Source: Odiellus spinosus
Taxonomy: Eukaryota; Arthropoda; Arachnida; Opiliones; Phalangiidae
Assembly: GCA_963920705.1 (NCBI GenBank)
Contig: OY987226.1
Location: forward strand, 1,118,501 to 1,182,500
Length of the DNA: 64,000 nucleotides
Direction: 5' to 3'
Shown here in pieces: positions 1 through 10,322 of the stretch; position 1 is the first letter of the stretch; each line of letters starts with the position of its first letter. The notes under the pieces were generated by a model, which ran no database searches, was not told the origin of the DNA, and saw only the letters and a list, made by a program, of their open reading frames with translations. Made by a program: the position numbers and the translations under genes.

Positions 1-66
1 ACCCATCGATCCGTTAGCTCGTGGAAGGGAGGTGAGGCCTCTTCTGGTTTGCGCTCTCTCGCTATA

Positions 67-219
67 ATGCCTAAGCACGAAGAATGCCTAAACGAAGTCG
101 AAGACACGGCGACCTTTCCACAACAGTATAGCGTTACTCGAGAACGAGAGAACCATCTAGATAATATTGAGAGGGCGCAGTTTTATTTCGTTAGGTATTT
201 TCAAATAATTGCGCAGTAA
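67..219 (+). CDS. Possible small ORF, 50 aa, unknown
   Basis: An ATG at 67 opens a 50-codon frame rich in Glu, Asp, Arg and Gln, starting MPKHEECLNEVEDTATF and ending in TAA at 219. The composition is more protein-like than the flanking AT-rich DNA. A GT inside it (about 193) could be a splice donor, so it may be the first exon of something larger. I recognise no domain. It could equally be a chance frame. Confidence 0.2.
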   Translation: MPKHEECLNEVEDTATFPQQYSVTRERENHLDNIERAQFYFVRYFQIIAQ

Positions 220-1266
220 ACAGTACTCGTTGGATGACATTCAATAATTACTGAAGAGCTCAAAATAAACGCGTTGTTATTCGAGATATTCCGTGTCTCC
301 TGGATTAGAGTCCACCATTTTCCACTATAGGAAATATACTTGGTGAGTTCTATGTTTTTGTCGTGGTTTTTGCGAGGGGCCGATTGGGTCAAAGTGCCAT
401 GGGCGCCCGTGGATATATTTACCAAGCCCGAAATGAGGCCTCCACACGCTCTGGAGGTTTTTTTTTTTTATGTTCGAAGACTTCAAATTTAATGTTTAAC
501 GTATCTTTTAACGGAGCTAGCTTTGGTGAACCAAAATTAACCATCTTGGATTGAAAGAACCAGGAAACGGTTGAAAAATATATAGGAGTAAAGGCAAACT
601 TAATTCTTTAAACAAAAAACATCTAAAAAGATTAGAGTTAATAATATTTGGACTTTGGTAATTTGTGAACCAAGAGGAGGGGAGTGTAATACCCTTTTCA
701 GACGAGGCTTAACTAGCCGGTTTAATCAGATTTAACCGTGGTTTAATCACAATTAACCGAGGTTTATTGAACTGAGAAGGCTATATCAACCTCGGTTAAA
801 TCATTAAACCACGTCTGAAGATTGTATAAGGGTTGTTTAGACAGAAATAATAATTGCGCAGCACTTGAGAGGCAAGAATTTCTCATTGAAAATAACATAA
901 ATACAAATTATTTCTCGAATACCGGTAAATTACGGTCAGATTGTAAATGGCGTGATAAATTACCGCGTAATTTAGTAATTTACAAAATTGTGGTAATTTT
1001 AAAACTAGCGTTGATTGACAAACAGCCACGCAATGTCAAGTTTTGAAGCCTTTGAAATTCCGCATTTAACACTTAATTGAAATTTTAAATCATTTTGCGA
1101 ATACCGTTAAATTACTAATTTAAAGTTAAATAGTAATTTGGACAACAACCAGACGCTGGTCCACTACATATGCTGTTTTTACTTGTAAACATTACACTCT
1201 ATATCCATTTTGAGATAAGACTCTAGAGATAGAGGTTTTTGGATATTACCTTATCCATTATATATT
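220..1266. other. Intergenic, no gene seen
   Basis: AT-rich sequence upstream of the SANT-like gene. It holds one inverted-repeat element (687-834, listed separately). The open frames here are short and of biased composition, and I see no convincing exon. Confidence 0.5.
687..834. repeat. Palindromic MITE, TAATACCCTTTT family, copy 1
   Basis: Starts GTAATACCCTTTTCAGACG and ends with an imperfect inverted copy (…CGTCTGAAGATTGTATAAGGG). The middle alternates GGTTTAATC/GATTAAACC-type half palindromes. A second copy in the opposite orientation lies at 58433-58573, inside a minisatellite. No coding capacity, so probably a non-autonomous DNA transposon. Confidence 0.75.
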
Positions 1267-2685
1267 ATGATTCCAGAAAACATAGTTAATTCTTGGATTA
1301 ACATGCGACGTAGACCAAATTTCACTGACGAAGAAAAGAATGCCCTGATCAATGCAGTACTCGAACGCTACGAATTGATTTGCGGACATTTTACCGATCT
1401 TTTGACACCGAATAGCAGAGAAGACGCCTGGAAAGAAGTTCTGGTGGCTGTCAATTACGTCAGCGAGGTTACCAGAGTGTTGGCGGAAGTCAAGAAAAAA
1501 TATCAATCTCTTAAAAGAAGAATCAGTTCCCAAGCGGCCAGTGGCGGATTATTCGTCGAAGGAGATCCAGAATCGATCAATTTTCAAATCAAAGAAGAAA
1601 TTAAAGATGATGAGGACGATGATGATGATGGACAATTGCGTATCACGGAAAGTATCGTAAGCGAAAACGGTAAGGCAACTGACAAATGCCGGGTTCGTAC
1701 TTAGGCCTCGAATCGATTTGACCTAAAACTATTCCGTGCGAATTGATTTTTACGGTTTATTGAAATCGATTTGAATACGATAGTGTGAACGTAGCTTAGT
1801 TAGCAACGTTCATACTAGACCTCGGAATCGATTCAATCCGTATCTAAACGTTTTGGTCGATTCGTATGAACTGGGAACACGAATCGATTTCTCTTTCCCC
1901 GCTTCGGGAATCAGTTTCAAATCGATTTGAATACGCTAGTGCGAACGTAGCTTAGTTAGCAACGTTCATACTAGGCCTCGGAATCGATTCAATACATTTC
2001 TAAACGTTTCGGTGGATTCGTGAGAACTGGAAACCGTCTTTTCTCGAATCGATTTCTCTTGCCCCCTTTGGGAATCAATTTCAAATCGATTTAACTTAAA
2101 CAATCTACGAATTATGAAGATAATACGTCAACAGATGGCTAACATAAAAAGATTCTGGGCAATTTAAATATCGGTTTGATTTTGTCGAATAAAATATATT
2201 GGGAAACGCGATCGTAGTTAGCGAGATAGGGGAAATGTCTGTGACATATTTAAAGGTTTTCATTTTCTTTGCTCTTCCCAGATTCCAACCAATCGCGAGT
2301 TTTTGATACGTCCAGCGCTCTATTACCAGTTAAATCGTCGTCAGATATTAACACGGGTCGCGTTTTTAACAATCCTATTCCAAAATTGAAAATCAATTAC
2401 AATCCTCCTAAACGCGCAGCTCGAAAAATTGCCCCTAAAAAGGTATCTAATAAAACTCCAAGAGAAACGTTTAATTTTAATTCGGCACCAAACTTTTCGT
2501 TCGCATCCGCTGCAGCCGAATGTTTAAACTCGGCAACGAATTTTTCATTTCACCCCGTTGCTGGGGATAATCAAAATGAATCCTTAACGGTCCAACTTAA
2601 GCGAATCGCTGATCTAATGGAAGAACGAAACCAAATTGAGAGAGAGAGACTTGAACTGAAACGCAAGAAACTCAAACTTTCGTAA
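1267..2685 (+). CDS. Myb/SANT-like DNA-binding domain protein
   Basis: Two exons: 1267-1669 and 2282-2685. The donor is ACG|GTAAGG and the acceptor CTCTTCCCAG|AT. The phases agree (one base plus two restore an Asp codon), giving about 268 aa. Residues 13-80 match the Myb/SANT-like domain (Pfam Myb_DNA-bind_5 type): RRPNFTDEEKNALINAV opens it, and a Trp (DAWKEV) and a basic KKKYQSLKRR follow. Then comes QIKEEIKDDEDDDDD, an acidic stretch with IKEE and IKDD (the first a psi-K-x-E site). The C-terminus is a charged coiled coil rich in ERERLELKRKKLK. Such proteins are nuclear and are known both as host regulators and as the Myb-like partner of PIF/Harbinger transposases. No transposase lies nearby, so a host or domesticated gene is likelier. 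The target is unknown. Confidence 0.8.
1740..2105. repeat. Tandem MITE termini in SANT-gene intron
   Basis: The intron holds about two and a half tandem units of roughly 160 bp. Each has GAACGTAGCTTAGTTAGCAA at the junction and multiple AATCGATT motifs. They belong to the GAACGCGGCT/CTAGTATGAACG family (MITE-2) seen at 6905-7297 and 33131-34031. Head-to-tail copies are unusual for a MITE and suggest amplification by unequal exchange or rolling replication. Confidence 0.65.
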
Positions 2686-2744
2686 ACAGGCCTTCCACGC
2701 AAGAAGCTTAAACAGTAATTTCTAAAATGTTCGTAAGACCTTAC

Positions 2745-2750
2745 AATAAA
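2745..2750 (+). terminator. Poly(A) signal AATAAA of SANT-like gene
   Basis: A canonical AATAAA 59 bases after the TAA stop of the SANT-like gene, followed by a T-rich stretch. It fits the 3' end of that transcript. Confidence 0.6.
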
Positions 2751-3313
2751 GCTGTTTTGCAGAAAAACCTAAGCGAAAAAATAATTATTTTGCTGGCTGA
2801 ATAATTGCGTTTCTTGCCGCGAAAATTACTTGGTGAACCCTGACCTTAATTAACGTTTAATTAAACATTTATTTGTAACACCAGTATCATTTTTAATCCG
2901 AAATTAATTTTGGATATTCCTTATTTCGTTTGGGTCGTTTTTAAGAGATCTGTTCTTAAACTAAGATGGAAATTAGGCTTAAAAATTTAAATTTAATTTC
3001 TTTCGTAACAGCAATCAAAATCGACAAAATTTTAACACGTTTCTGGTGTTTATATAAATTTATTTGAAGCATTAAATTTGAATGGGATGAAAACTTAATG
3101 GTCCAATCATTCGACAGATTAGTAAATAAGAGAAGGTTAAGCAGACTATCCTCCAAACCACGTGACTTTTTGCAAACCAGAGCGCCACCATTTCAATTTC
3201 TACTAAATTTGTACAATATTATATTTATGTAATAGGAATTAGTAGAATGAATTTATCTACAAACACGTGTTTTAATTAGTTTAATGTTGATATCACAAAC
3301 TTACGAAATAAAT

Positions 3314-3490
3314 CTACATGTTAAATGAAATATTGCTGAACACGGCGAGTAAAAAAAATATGGAATCGACCACCGATCCTTTAATATTAGATATGTCGTC
3401 GACTACTTGGTTGATCGAGTTGGCTCGTTGAATCGAACACTGATACTCACGCCCACTTGCTTGATTGAATTCGCTAATTACTGAAGTCAT
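3314..3490 (-). CDS. Possible terminal exon, 58 aa, unknown
   Basis: On the minus strand a good acceptor, TTTCCTTTCCAG, is followed at once by ATG and a 58-codon frame ending in TAG. The peptide is mixed and protein-like (ISEFNQASGREYQC, then NQVVDDISNIKGSVVDS) and ends in a hydrophobic IFFLLAVFSNISF. It could be a last exon of a minus-strand gene or a chance frame. I found no partner exon. Confidence 0.25.
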   Translation of the reverse strand: MTSVISEFNQASGREYQCSIQRANSINQVVDDISNIKGSVVDSIFFLLAVFSNISFNM

Positions 3491-3716
3491 CTGGAAAGGA
3501 AAGCGAATGAAAGTTTTCGTCAATAAAATTATACACTTGTTTAATGGGAGGGTGATGAAGGTATTAATTCTGCTAAAAATAAGGCGCACGTTTTCGTATC
3601 GAAACAAACCGGGAGCGTCTTTAAATTATACAAAAAATCCCCCGCATTTTTACTAAAAAAATTATAACTACGTGTTAAATCTAGATATCCGACAAAACAT
3701 ACCCTAAAAACAGGAG

Positions 3717-4474
3717 TTTGGCCCCGATGGACGAGGCCTACCCGAAAACACGTACCCTGAACTATCGGACATTCATTTTTTTGTACGACGCTTATGTACA
3801 GCGCCCTAATCACTTTTGTCGGCTGTTACCCTTTCTGGAAAAGCCAATTTTCTTCGTTGACAATGACGAATGGCTGGAGTCGTTAAAGTTCGCGTTTTAT
3901 TTCTCTCGGAAAAGTTTTATTTTCTGTAATAACGTCTAACGGTAGTATTATTTGGTTTTCTTTGAATCCCTATTAACGGATTTAACTACTATGAAAACGG
4001 TAATTATTGCTGAACCATTATTATAAGGTGGATTATTTCTTCATTGACGATGACGAATGGGAGCGAGTGCCCCATTGATTAGAGTTCGCCTTCTAAGTAA
4101 CAAGGAGACGATTTAGGCTTAAGGAAAGCCAGTAAAACAACGCGGATATCCATTCATTGGTATAGTTTTAAAAGAAGAAACGAGAGACAACTTAACAATT
4201 TCGCAAGTCGAATTTTGTTTCAAATAATCGTTCAATGGCAATATTGGGAGGTATTCATCGAAACCCTATTAACGGATTTAACTAGTATTAAAACGGGAAT
4301 TAGTGGTGAACCCTTATCTCGCGAGAATTTTAAAGTGTATTATTTCGCGTTGGATGCTACCAAGAGAAAACAACTTGTGTATAAGAAAATTTGGATTGAT
4401 TATTGGATACGATACAACCAGTTCTTCGAGTTACGACACGGATTTACCCTACGAATTTCAGGTAATGGAATTTA
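3717..4474 (+). pseudogene. Diverged internal duplication, coding-like, unknown
   Basis: Two diverged direct copies about 190-295 bases apart share a stretch with CCCTATTAACGGATTTAACT (near 3968 and 4262) and another with TGACGAATGG (near 3865 and 4049). Two plus-strand frames overlap it: 73 aa from 3718 and 86 aa from 4215. The second has a protein-like composition, rich in Tyr, Lys and Ile. No family is recognised. A decayed duplicated gene is one reading; a non-coding repeat is the other. Confidence 0.25.
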
Positions 4475-4522
4475 ATTTTTAAGAGTTTTATGGGGTTATA
4501 ACGGGATCAGGTTGATACAAGC

Positions 4523-4757
4523 CAGGGTTCGTAAAACCTGAAATACCTGGAAATACCAGTGAATTTAAATGTTGTGCCCCAAAAAGTACGAGTACTTGTC
4601 TCGATTATAAACTTCAATAACCCCCATTTGGGTGTACAACCTTAATCCGTAGTTTTGCTTAGTGTTTTTTGTACCCGCAAATATGTGGGAAAATTCAATG
4701 CCAGTAAAACCTAGAAATATCAGGGAAATTTGTTTTCCAAACATTGTACGAACCCGG
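4523..4757. repeat. hAT-like MITE, CAGGGTTCGTA ends
   Basis: Starts CAGGGTTCGTAAAACCTG and ends TGTACGAACCCGG, an imperfect terminal inverted repeat. Inside are repeated 'cctggaaat / cagggaaat' words. Related copies lie at 18869-19167 and, as a fragment, near 32390-32455. Confidence 0.6.
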
Positions 4758-5253
4758 CAACCTGGGTTTCGTGCTGGGACTGGTTGCGTTAAACCCAGGC
4801 AAAACCTAACGCCATGTTTTGATAGCGGTCTTTGTATCATTAAGTTGTCTCCGCAAATTCCATAAACTTTTAGTCAAAGTACTTTTAGGCATGGTGACGT
4901 CACTATTAGACTTAGCAGTATCGTTTACACGTAAACGTAACCTTATAAGCTGAAATACTTATACCATAATCTTTTGAACAATTCAGTTCATTCTCCTAAT
5001 ATTTTATAAGTACGTTGCGTACTTTTAGAATTACGTTATTGACTTTTGCTATTTGATAAAAAGCTTATCTCTTTCGACAAGGGGAGTGGCTTACGCGATT
5101 GATCATAAATTTGAAAACAATTTGGTCAAAGACATAATATACGTTTTACATTTGGCAAGTAACCGACTCCTCGTTTTTGTGGACCACTTTTTGAGAGGGC
5201 TTATAACTTGTAAACGGGGCATCACTTTAAGACAATAGTTCATTAGACGCGTT

Positions 5254-8200
5254 CTACTTATTTTGACCCACGAAATACTTAATATAATCATTACCGTAAT
5301 TATAATCATCATTGGCTGGCGCGGCTTGAGTAGTAGCGGCGACTGGTCGTCTAAAGACTACTCTTCTGACTGGGGGAGTGGTTGGCGCTGGCGTTTCTGG
5401 CGAAGTTTCGACGGGTTCTTCGGTAGTTCTAGCTGGTCCTCTCCTAAGATTAGGGTTCTGGGCTCTCGTTGGAGGAGGTTGAAGCGGTTCCTCGTTCGAA
5501 AGATCAACGGGTGGTGGAGGTGGGGCGAAATTGGGGACTCGGCGCACTCCAACTGGGGGCTGGAAGGGAATAGGAACTGGCAAACTAACGGGGGCGGCTG
5601 GAGGAGCGTTTTGATTATCGGCCTCGTTGCCTCTTTGCGGTTGAGTGTAGGACGGGAATCTTCTAACATTTTGGGGTGGTTGGAAAGGTACTGGTACAAT
5701 TTCGGGAGATTCTTGAGGCGGTGGTACCGTGGATCTCGGTTGCGATTGGCGGTTGCGACTACCCGCGCGAGAATTCCTAGGTGGCTGGCCCGGTACGTCG
5801 GCAGGTTGAGCTTCCGGTACCGGTTGAGGTTGTCTGGATCGGCTCTGGGTGCGTTCTCTCGCGGTTTGTCTGTTGTTTGCCTAGAAGTCGAGACAATTGA
5901 ATTAAATGTAAATAAACTGGTTAATGGGAAAGTTTCGCCGTGTTTAAGGGACTACCCGCCCTTTTTAAAGGCCCTTTAAAGTCGCCTTCTTTTCTAGCTT
6001 AGCAGACGACGTTTGTTAAAAACGTAATTATTTGCACGAACTCAGTCTTAACCTGGCGCCTCGAAACGAGTAGATATGGACTTGTCGCTATAGTTTTATA
6101 ATTAAGTAACTACTTACGGGTCTAACGGTAGTTGTGACGGTAACATGATCTTCGTCTTTTTCTTCAACGTGGGGTGCTGGTCCCTCGGTTTCCGGGTTTT
6201 CGCATCCCGGAACGAGATGGGGCCATTGACACGTTCCCGAAACCGGGTTGAAAGCTAATTGCCCTTGGCATCTAATGACGCGAGCCAAGCCACCGTTGCA
6301 TTGGTAGAAAGCGCTGCACTGTTTGTCGTGGGGAAATAGTCCGTTTGCTCTGGGACAATGTCGTCTGGTTTTAGCCGGTTCTGTATAATTCGGGGAAAGA
6401 TCATAGTTCGAATTAAGCGTTGTTTACTTTTATGGAATAAGTCAAAGACTTTTGCTAGTACTTAGGAAAGTACTATAACTTACGTAAGTTCTCTCGACCG
6501 GAACAGTCGATGTAAAATGGGTATTGACATCTCTCGTACAAGGGACTATCGGGGTTGAATACTAGACCGTCAGCGCACAGTTTTGATACTGCTTTGCCTT
6601 TTCTGCATTCCCAGTATTTGTCGCATTGATTTGGATCCGGGTAAAATCCAGAGCCAGTTTTAGGGCATGGATTTTGCGCAATTACTTAGAAGAAAAAATT
6701 GTTTCCCGACAAATTAATGACATAGCCAAAAGATATAAATTATCACGAACGTGATTGGGAAAACGCAACCAAAATTATAGGATTTTATAGGACATTTCAA
6801 GGAAATACGGGATAATATAGGACGTGTTGGAAAATATAGGATTTTATAGGAATTACAGGACCACTGAAACGGTTCTCGAACTTCACAATCACTGGAAAAA
6901 TACTTTAGCTACGATCACACTATCGTTTTAAGCGTCACGCATGCACGCGTTATTTTTTTAAATCGATTTACAGTAACTACAGCCGCGTTCACACTAGAGA
7001 CTTTGAAACCGTTTTGAACCGCTTTGGAAAGGTCAAATTATAATATTTTGGGGTCACCCCGTGTAGATCTTTCATCAAAAAATCCAATTAAGATCTCGAA
7101 GAGTCGATTTGAACATTCGAAACGGTTTGAAAACGGATTGAAAGAGTCAAGTGTGAACGTAGCTTATATCTATCTGTTGTTGAAACCGAATCGGTATGGA
7201 ACTGGTTCCCGAAGCAGTTTCGTGAAATCGAATTAAAAATCAATTCGAGAAACGACGGTTTAAATCGATTGCAAGGCCTAGTATGAACGCGGCTTTAGTG
7301 GCAAACTTATCTTTAATTATTTTACTTCCGATTGTATCCGTTATAACCAATCATTGGGCGTTATATACCTATAGAGCTATTCTTAGCAGTTACCCTGGTT
7401 TCCTTAAAGTGAGGGGTGGTGTTTTTTTAGTATTTCCACGGTAAAGGGGCACTAGAAATTATGTCAAAATTTAAACTTACACGCGAAAGCTGAATTTACT
7501 CATCGTTTGAAAATTAACGAAAGTAAACCGAATTTAAAATTTTAAAACGTATATAGGCGCGGTTGGCATACATAACGGGCCAATACACCTTTTTCGTTTT
7601 TTAACTTTTTCTGGAAATTGAGGTTAAAACACGCTTCAGTGGCATAAATCGAATACCTAATTACTACCGGTATTTTACGAAAACTAGCTTCTAGAACGAA
7701 AAAGAATCGCTTAAAGGGAGAATGAAATAAAATTACGAACAAATATTAAAACTAGAAATAAATTTAAAACTTATCATCAAAATAGGCTTAGCTGGGTTCA
7801 TGGAGATTACGTGAACTCCTCCTATAAGGACTAGCAACCAATGATATTGATCGATGGATCTTTTATTGGGAGTTCAGCTGATATCTCCATGAATCCCGCT
7901 AAGCCTATTTTGATGGTAAGTTTTAAATTTATTTCTAGTTTAATATTTGTTCGTAAATTTCTTTATTGGGGGATTAGGTCTATCATGTGTTGTTAGGTTT
8001 AATTCTCCCTTTATAAGGGATAATGAAGAAGAGTTATTTTTAATCGATGTTGACCTTTAAAATGGGGAAATATATTAAAGTTTTTGAGGATTTAAAATCA
8101 TGAAGTTAAATTCGCCCCCAGTCGTGCTACCCCCGTTCTTTGGTCACGACCAGGGTTGCCACAGGTCAGGGAAAAGTCAGGGAATTTGAAAATGAACCAA

Positions 8201-9555
8201 AAAAGTCAGGGAATTTTAAGATATTTTAAAAAGTCAGGGAATTTAAAGATCTTTCAAGAAGCCAGGAAATTACAATAATTATCCGAGGAAAAGATTCTCA
8301 GCTGACGGCGTGTCAATTGTATAGATTAGAACAAAGATACGCGCGCAACAAAGTTTGGCGAACGCGATTATATAAAACAATAAAAGGTTAAAAATTGTGT
8401 AGTATTAGCCGAAACGGTCAGGGGAAAAGGTCAGGGAAAAACCTGGAAAAGTTAGGGAATTTGAATCTGAAAAAACTGTGGCAACCCTGAGTCGACTGTG
8501 AAATGAAAAATCTAACCAATCAGCGTTAAGCCAGAATTCCAATCATTTTGGAATGATATCCCTCTTACCATCTAATCATTTTTTTAAGATTAAAACTGGA
8601 TTAATTTAATCTATTTTTATCCATTTATTGAAATTGAAATCAAACCAAACTCGAGAAATAAAGTTTCCTAAACATTCCGAGAAAAGTTTTAATTAGCGAA
8701 ATTTGGGTCAAATATTCTGAAAATAAAATAAAAAGCTGTTCCATTTTTGGATAACAGTTTCCCTTGATTTTTATTATAATTATACTTTCTGAAACTAATA
8801 GAGGAATTTTAAAATTTTTAATTATTTCATTTGGTCTATTTAGACTAATACTGTTGGATATTCCAACCAAATTAGATTTTTTCTATCATTACAATTTTTA
8901 AATATGAACTCGCTTAGTGATAAGACCCATCCCAATACGTTATATTATGTTTAAAATCAAAATTTAATTACAACTTAAATTTAATTTACTAAATTAAATG
9001 GAAACTTGGAGCCAATTTATTTTCAGAATCACCGGAGACCAAAAAACGTATTTCAGAATATTCGGAACAATTTTTAGACACGTTTTTGGTGTTTAAGTTA
9101 ATTGATTAAATTTGAATTTAATTAAAATTCGGGCCAATCATATTATTTCAGCCTTCAACGCCCCTTGTAATGTCTTAAAAATTCTGGAATACGTTTAATA
9201 TCGAAGATAAGATAAACTTTTAGCCCTTAATTGGCATCTCAAATCAATACTGACGATTAATTATAACCAAAATTGTACGTCTGATGAAAAGATATAGAAA
9301 TTTAATCCAAACCATATTTTAAATTAGATAAAATTCGTATCACCCGAAGGTTTTTAAACTATGTTAGAATTTAGGTTTTGAAAAGCATAGAATTTCTAAT
9401 ACTGTATAAATCGTGAGAAAAATGATTTAAAAAATTGAAATTACGCTAATGAAATTAACAATTATTATTATTAGGGTTATTTAAAAATATTTTTTCTTAC
9501 CTATTAATGGATATACCAAGACGGTAAAAACGAAAGCTAAGGAAGTCCTAGGCAT
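5254..9555 (-). CDS. Secreted chitin-binding protein, two ChtBD2, P/Q-rich tail
   Basis: Four exons on the minus strand: 9555-9501, 6684-6484, 6380-6118 and 5880-5254. All junctions are GT-AG and in phase, giving 381 aa. Exon 1 encodes a signal peptide (MPRTSLAFVFTVLVYPLI) and ends after one base of a codon. Exons 2 and 3 each encode a six-Cys peritrophin-A domain: CPKTGSGFYPDPNQCDKYWE… and CPRANGLFPHDKQCSAFYQC…, with the aromatic and Cys pattern that binds chitin. The last exon encodes about 208 residues of Pro/Gln/Arg/Asn-rich low complexity ending NDDYNYGNDYIKYFVGQNK. The protein should act outside the cell in cuticle or peritrophic matrix. It resembles the cuticular proteins analogous to peritrophins (CPAP) but has two domains rather than one or three. 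Intron 1 (2.8 kb) is filled with MITEs. Confidence 0.88.
6770..6880. repeat. Short 'ATAGGATTTTATAGGA' repeat
   Basis: Several near-copies of ATAGGATTTTATAGGA in about 110 bases at the proximal end of intron 1. The same words, or their complement TCCTATAAAATCCTAT, recur near 52020-52085, 56580-56665 and 56925-57005. It is a dispersed low-copy repeat family and nothing coding is seen. Confidence 0.5.
6905..7297. repeat. MITE-2 copy, interrupted by MITE-1
   Basis: Begins AGCTACGATCACACTATCG and ends GCCTAGTATGAACGCGGCTT. Inside are AATCGATTTA, GAAACCGAATCGGTA and GGAACTGGTTCCCG, shared with the copies near 33131-34031. Its intact end at about 7277-7297 shows what the site looked like before the foldback element landed in the copy at 33732. 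Confidence 0.7.
6981..7164 (+). repeat. MITE-1 copy (GCTACGTTCACACT family)
   Basis: About 184 bp with terminal inverted repeats AGCCGCGTTCACACTAG / AAGTGTGAACGTAGCT. The inside carries GAAACCGTTTTGAACCG, GGGGTCACCC and GTAGATCTTT, shared by every copy in the window. Here it is inserted into a MITE-2. Confidence 0.8.
7714..8012. repeat. MITE-3 copy (AAGGGAGAATG ends), intact
   Basis: 299 bp flanked by TA. The terminal inverted repeat is AAGGGAGAAT / ATTCTCCCTT. Inner inverted repeats carry AAACTAGAAATAAATTTAAA and AAAATAGGCTTAGCTGG, so the whole element can fold back. Other copies: 9866-10322, about 23676-23945, about 35775-36152, 40133-40322, and fragments near 34663 and 53482. Confidence 0.8.
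8151..8489. repeat. hAT-like MITE (CAGGGTTGCCACA ends)
   Basis: Terminal inverted repeats CAGGGTTGCCACAG / CTGTGGCAACCCTG. The inside repeats 'gtcagggaa' words. The same ends bound 57619-58663. TIRs starting CAGGG fit the hAT superfamily. I could not read a clean 8-bp target duplication at this copy. Confidence 0.75.
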
Positions 9556-9865
9556 GATGCTTCTTCCTCAAATAAACAGCTACCAAATCGTCGTGAAAGT
9601 TCTTTATAAACTAGTTTTAGAAGAAAATGATCTTCTCGTTCGCGGATACTCGAGAGTAGGTCAAAGTTAGAGAGAGAACCAGGGAGTATTTTATCCTCGT
9701 AAATTTACCACAATATTACTAACTGCCAGTAAATGTTGAATAGCGAACCCCTAGGGCCAGCGGCAAACAGACAGACACGCACCATGGTGACGAAACACTC
9801 TCCAACATTATTTTATAAACCCGTTTTACAAGAAACTTTTCTACGAATAGATTTTTTTTTATTTA

Positions 9866-10322
9866 AAGGGAGAATGCAATAGTCCTGGTCGATTTGCCAG
9901 AAATGGGCCCTTGTCTCATAGCCGCGCCGCCATCTTTTTGTAGTAACAGGCTGCCAGACTATTTCTAATTTTATTTCCCACAAACCAAATTCAAGATGTT
10001 AGGCCAACGCTTCCTATATGATAAAGTATAGGAGGCGTTGGTTAGTCTGTAGCTATTTTCACACTACAAAAAGATGGCGGACGATCACGTGACAAAAAGT
10101 TTTCCCCGCCAAAATTTTCGCGAGGTTCTCTAGACTTCCGGTTTTGGAAATCGACCAGGACTATATAAAAATAATTGAATTTTTATCGATTCCTTATCGT
10201 TTACATAGCAGCCTAATCTGTGAAAAAAATTACAAACATTAAACTAGAAATAAATTTAAAACTTACCCTGAAAATAGGCTTAACTGGAAAGGACTAGCGT
10301 TGTTAGGTTGCATTCTCCCTTT
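9866..10322. repeat. MITE-3 copy carrying a nested foldback element
   Basis: TA-flanked, with AAGGGAGAATGCAA at the left and TTGCATTCTCCCTT at the right. The inside has the AAACTAGAAATAAATTTAAA block of the family. Its left arm is interrupted by the 9881-10162 element. Confidence 0.75.
9881..10162. repeat. Foldback MITE (AGTCCTGGTCGATTT ends)
   Basis: Terminal inverted repeats AGTCCTGGTCGATTT / AAATCGACCAGGACT. Inside, ATCTTTTTGTAGT pairs with ACTACAAAAAGAT and the middle is palindromic, so it can form a long hairpin. TA/AT flanks on both sides suit a TA-targeting element. It is younger than the MITE-3 it interrupts. Confidence 0.75.

Larger units (their letters stand above)
2751..5253. other. 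Intergenic with degenerate coding-like stretches
   Basis: Between the SANT gene and the chitin-binding gene. It contains a possible terminal exon (3314-3490), a duplicated coding-like stretch (about 3717-4474) and one inverted-repeat element (4523-4757). The rest is AT-rich with no supported gene. Confidence 0.5.

Noticed and set aside
1267-2685. Harbinger transposon Myb-like gene in an active element
   Set aside because: No DDE transposase or matching terminal repeats were found around it; it is kept as a host or domesticated gene.
5358-5699. A 113-codon minus-strand frame starting MYQYLSNHPKM
   Set aside because: It is a shifted frame of the same last exon; the frame continuous with the upstream ChtBD2 exon is the real one.
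5263-5979. A 238-codon plus-strand frame rich in Trp, Ser, Gly and Arg
   Set aside because: It is the antisense of the Pro/Gln-rich last exon of the chitin-binding gene, which is joined in phase to three other exons.
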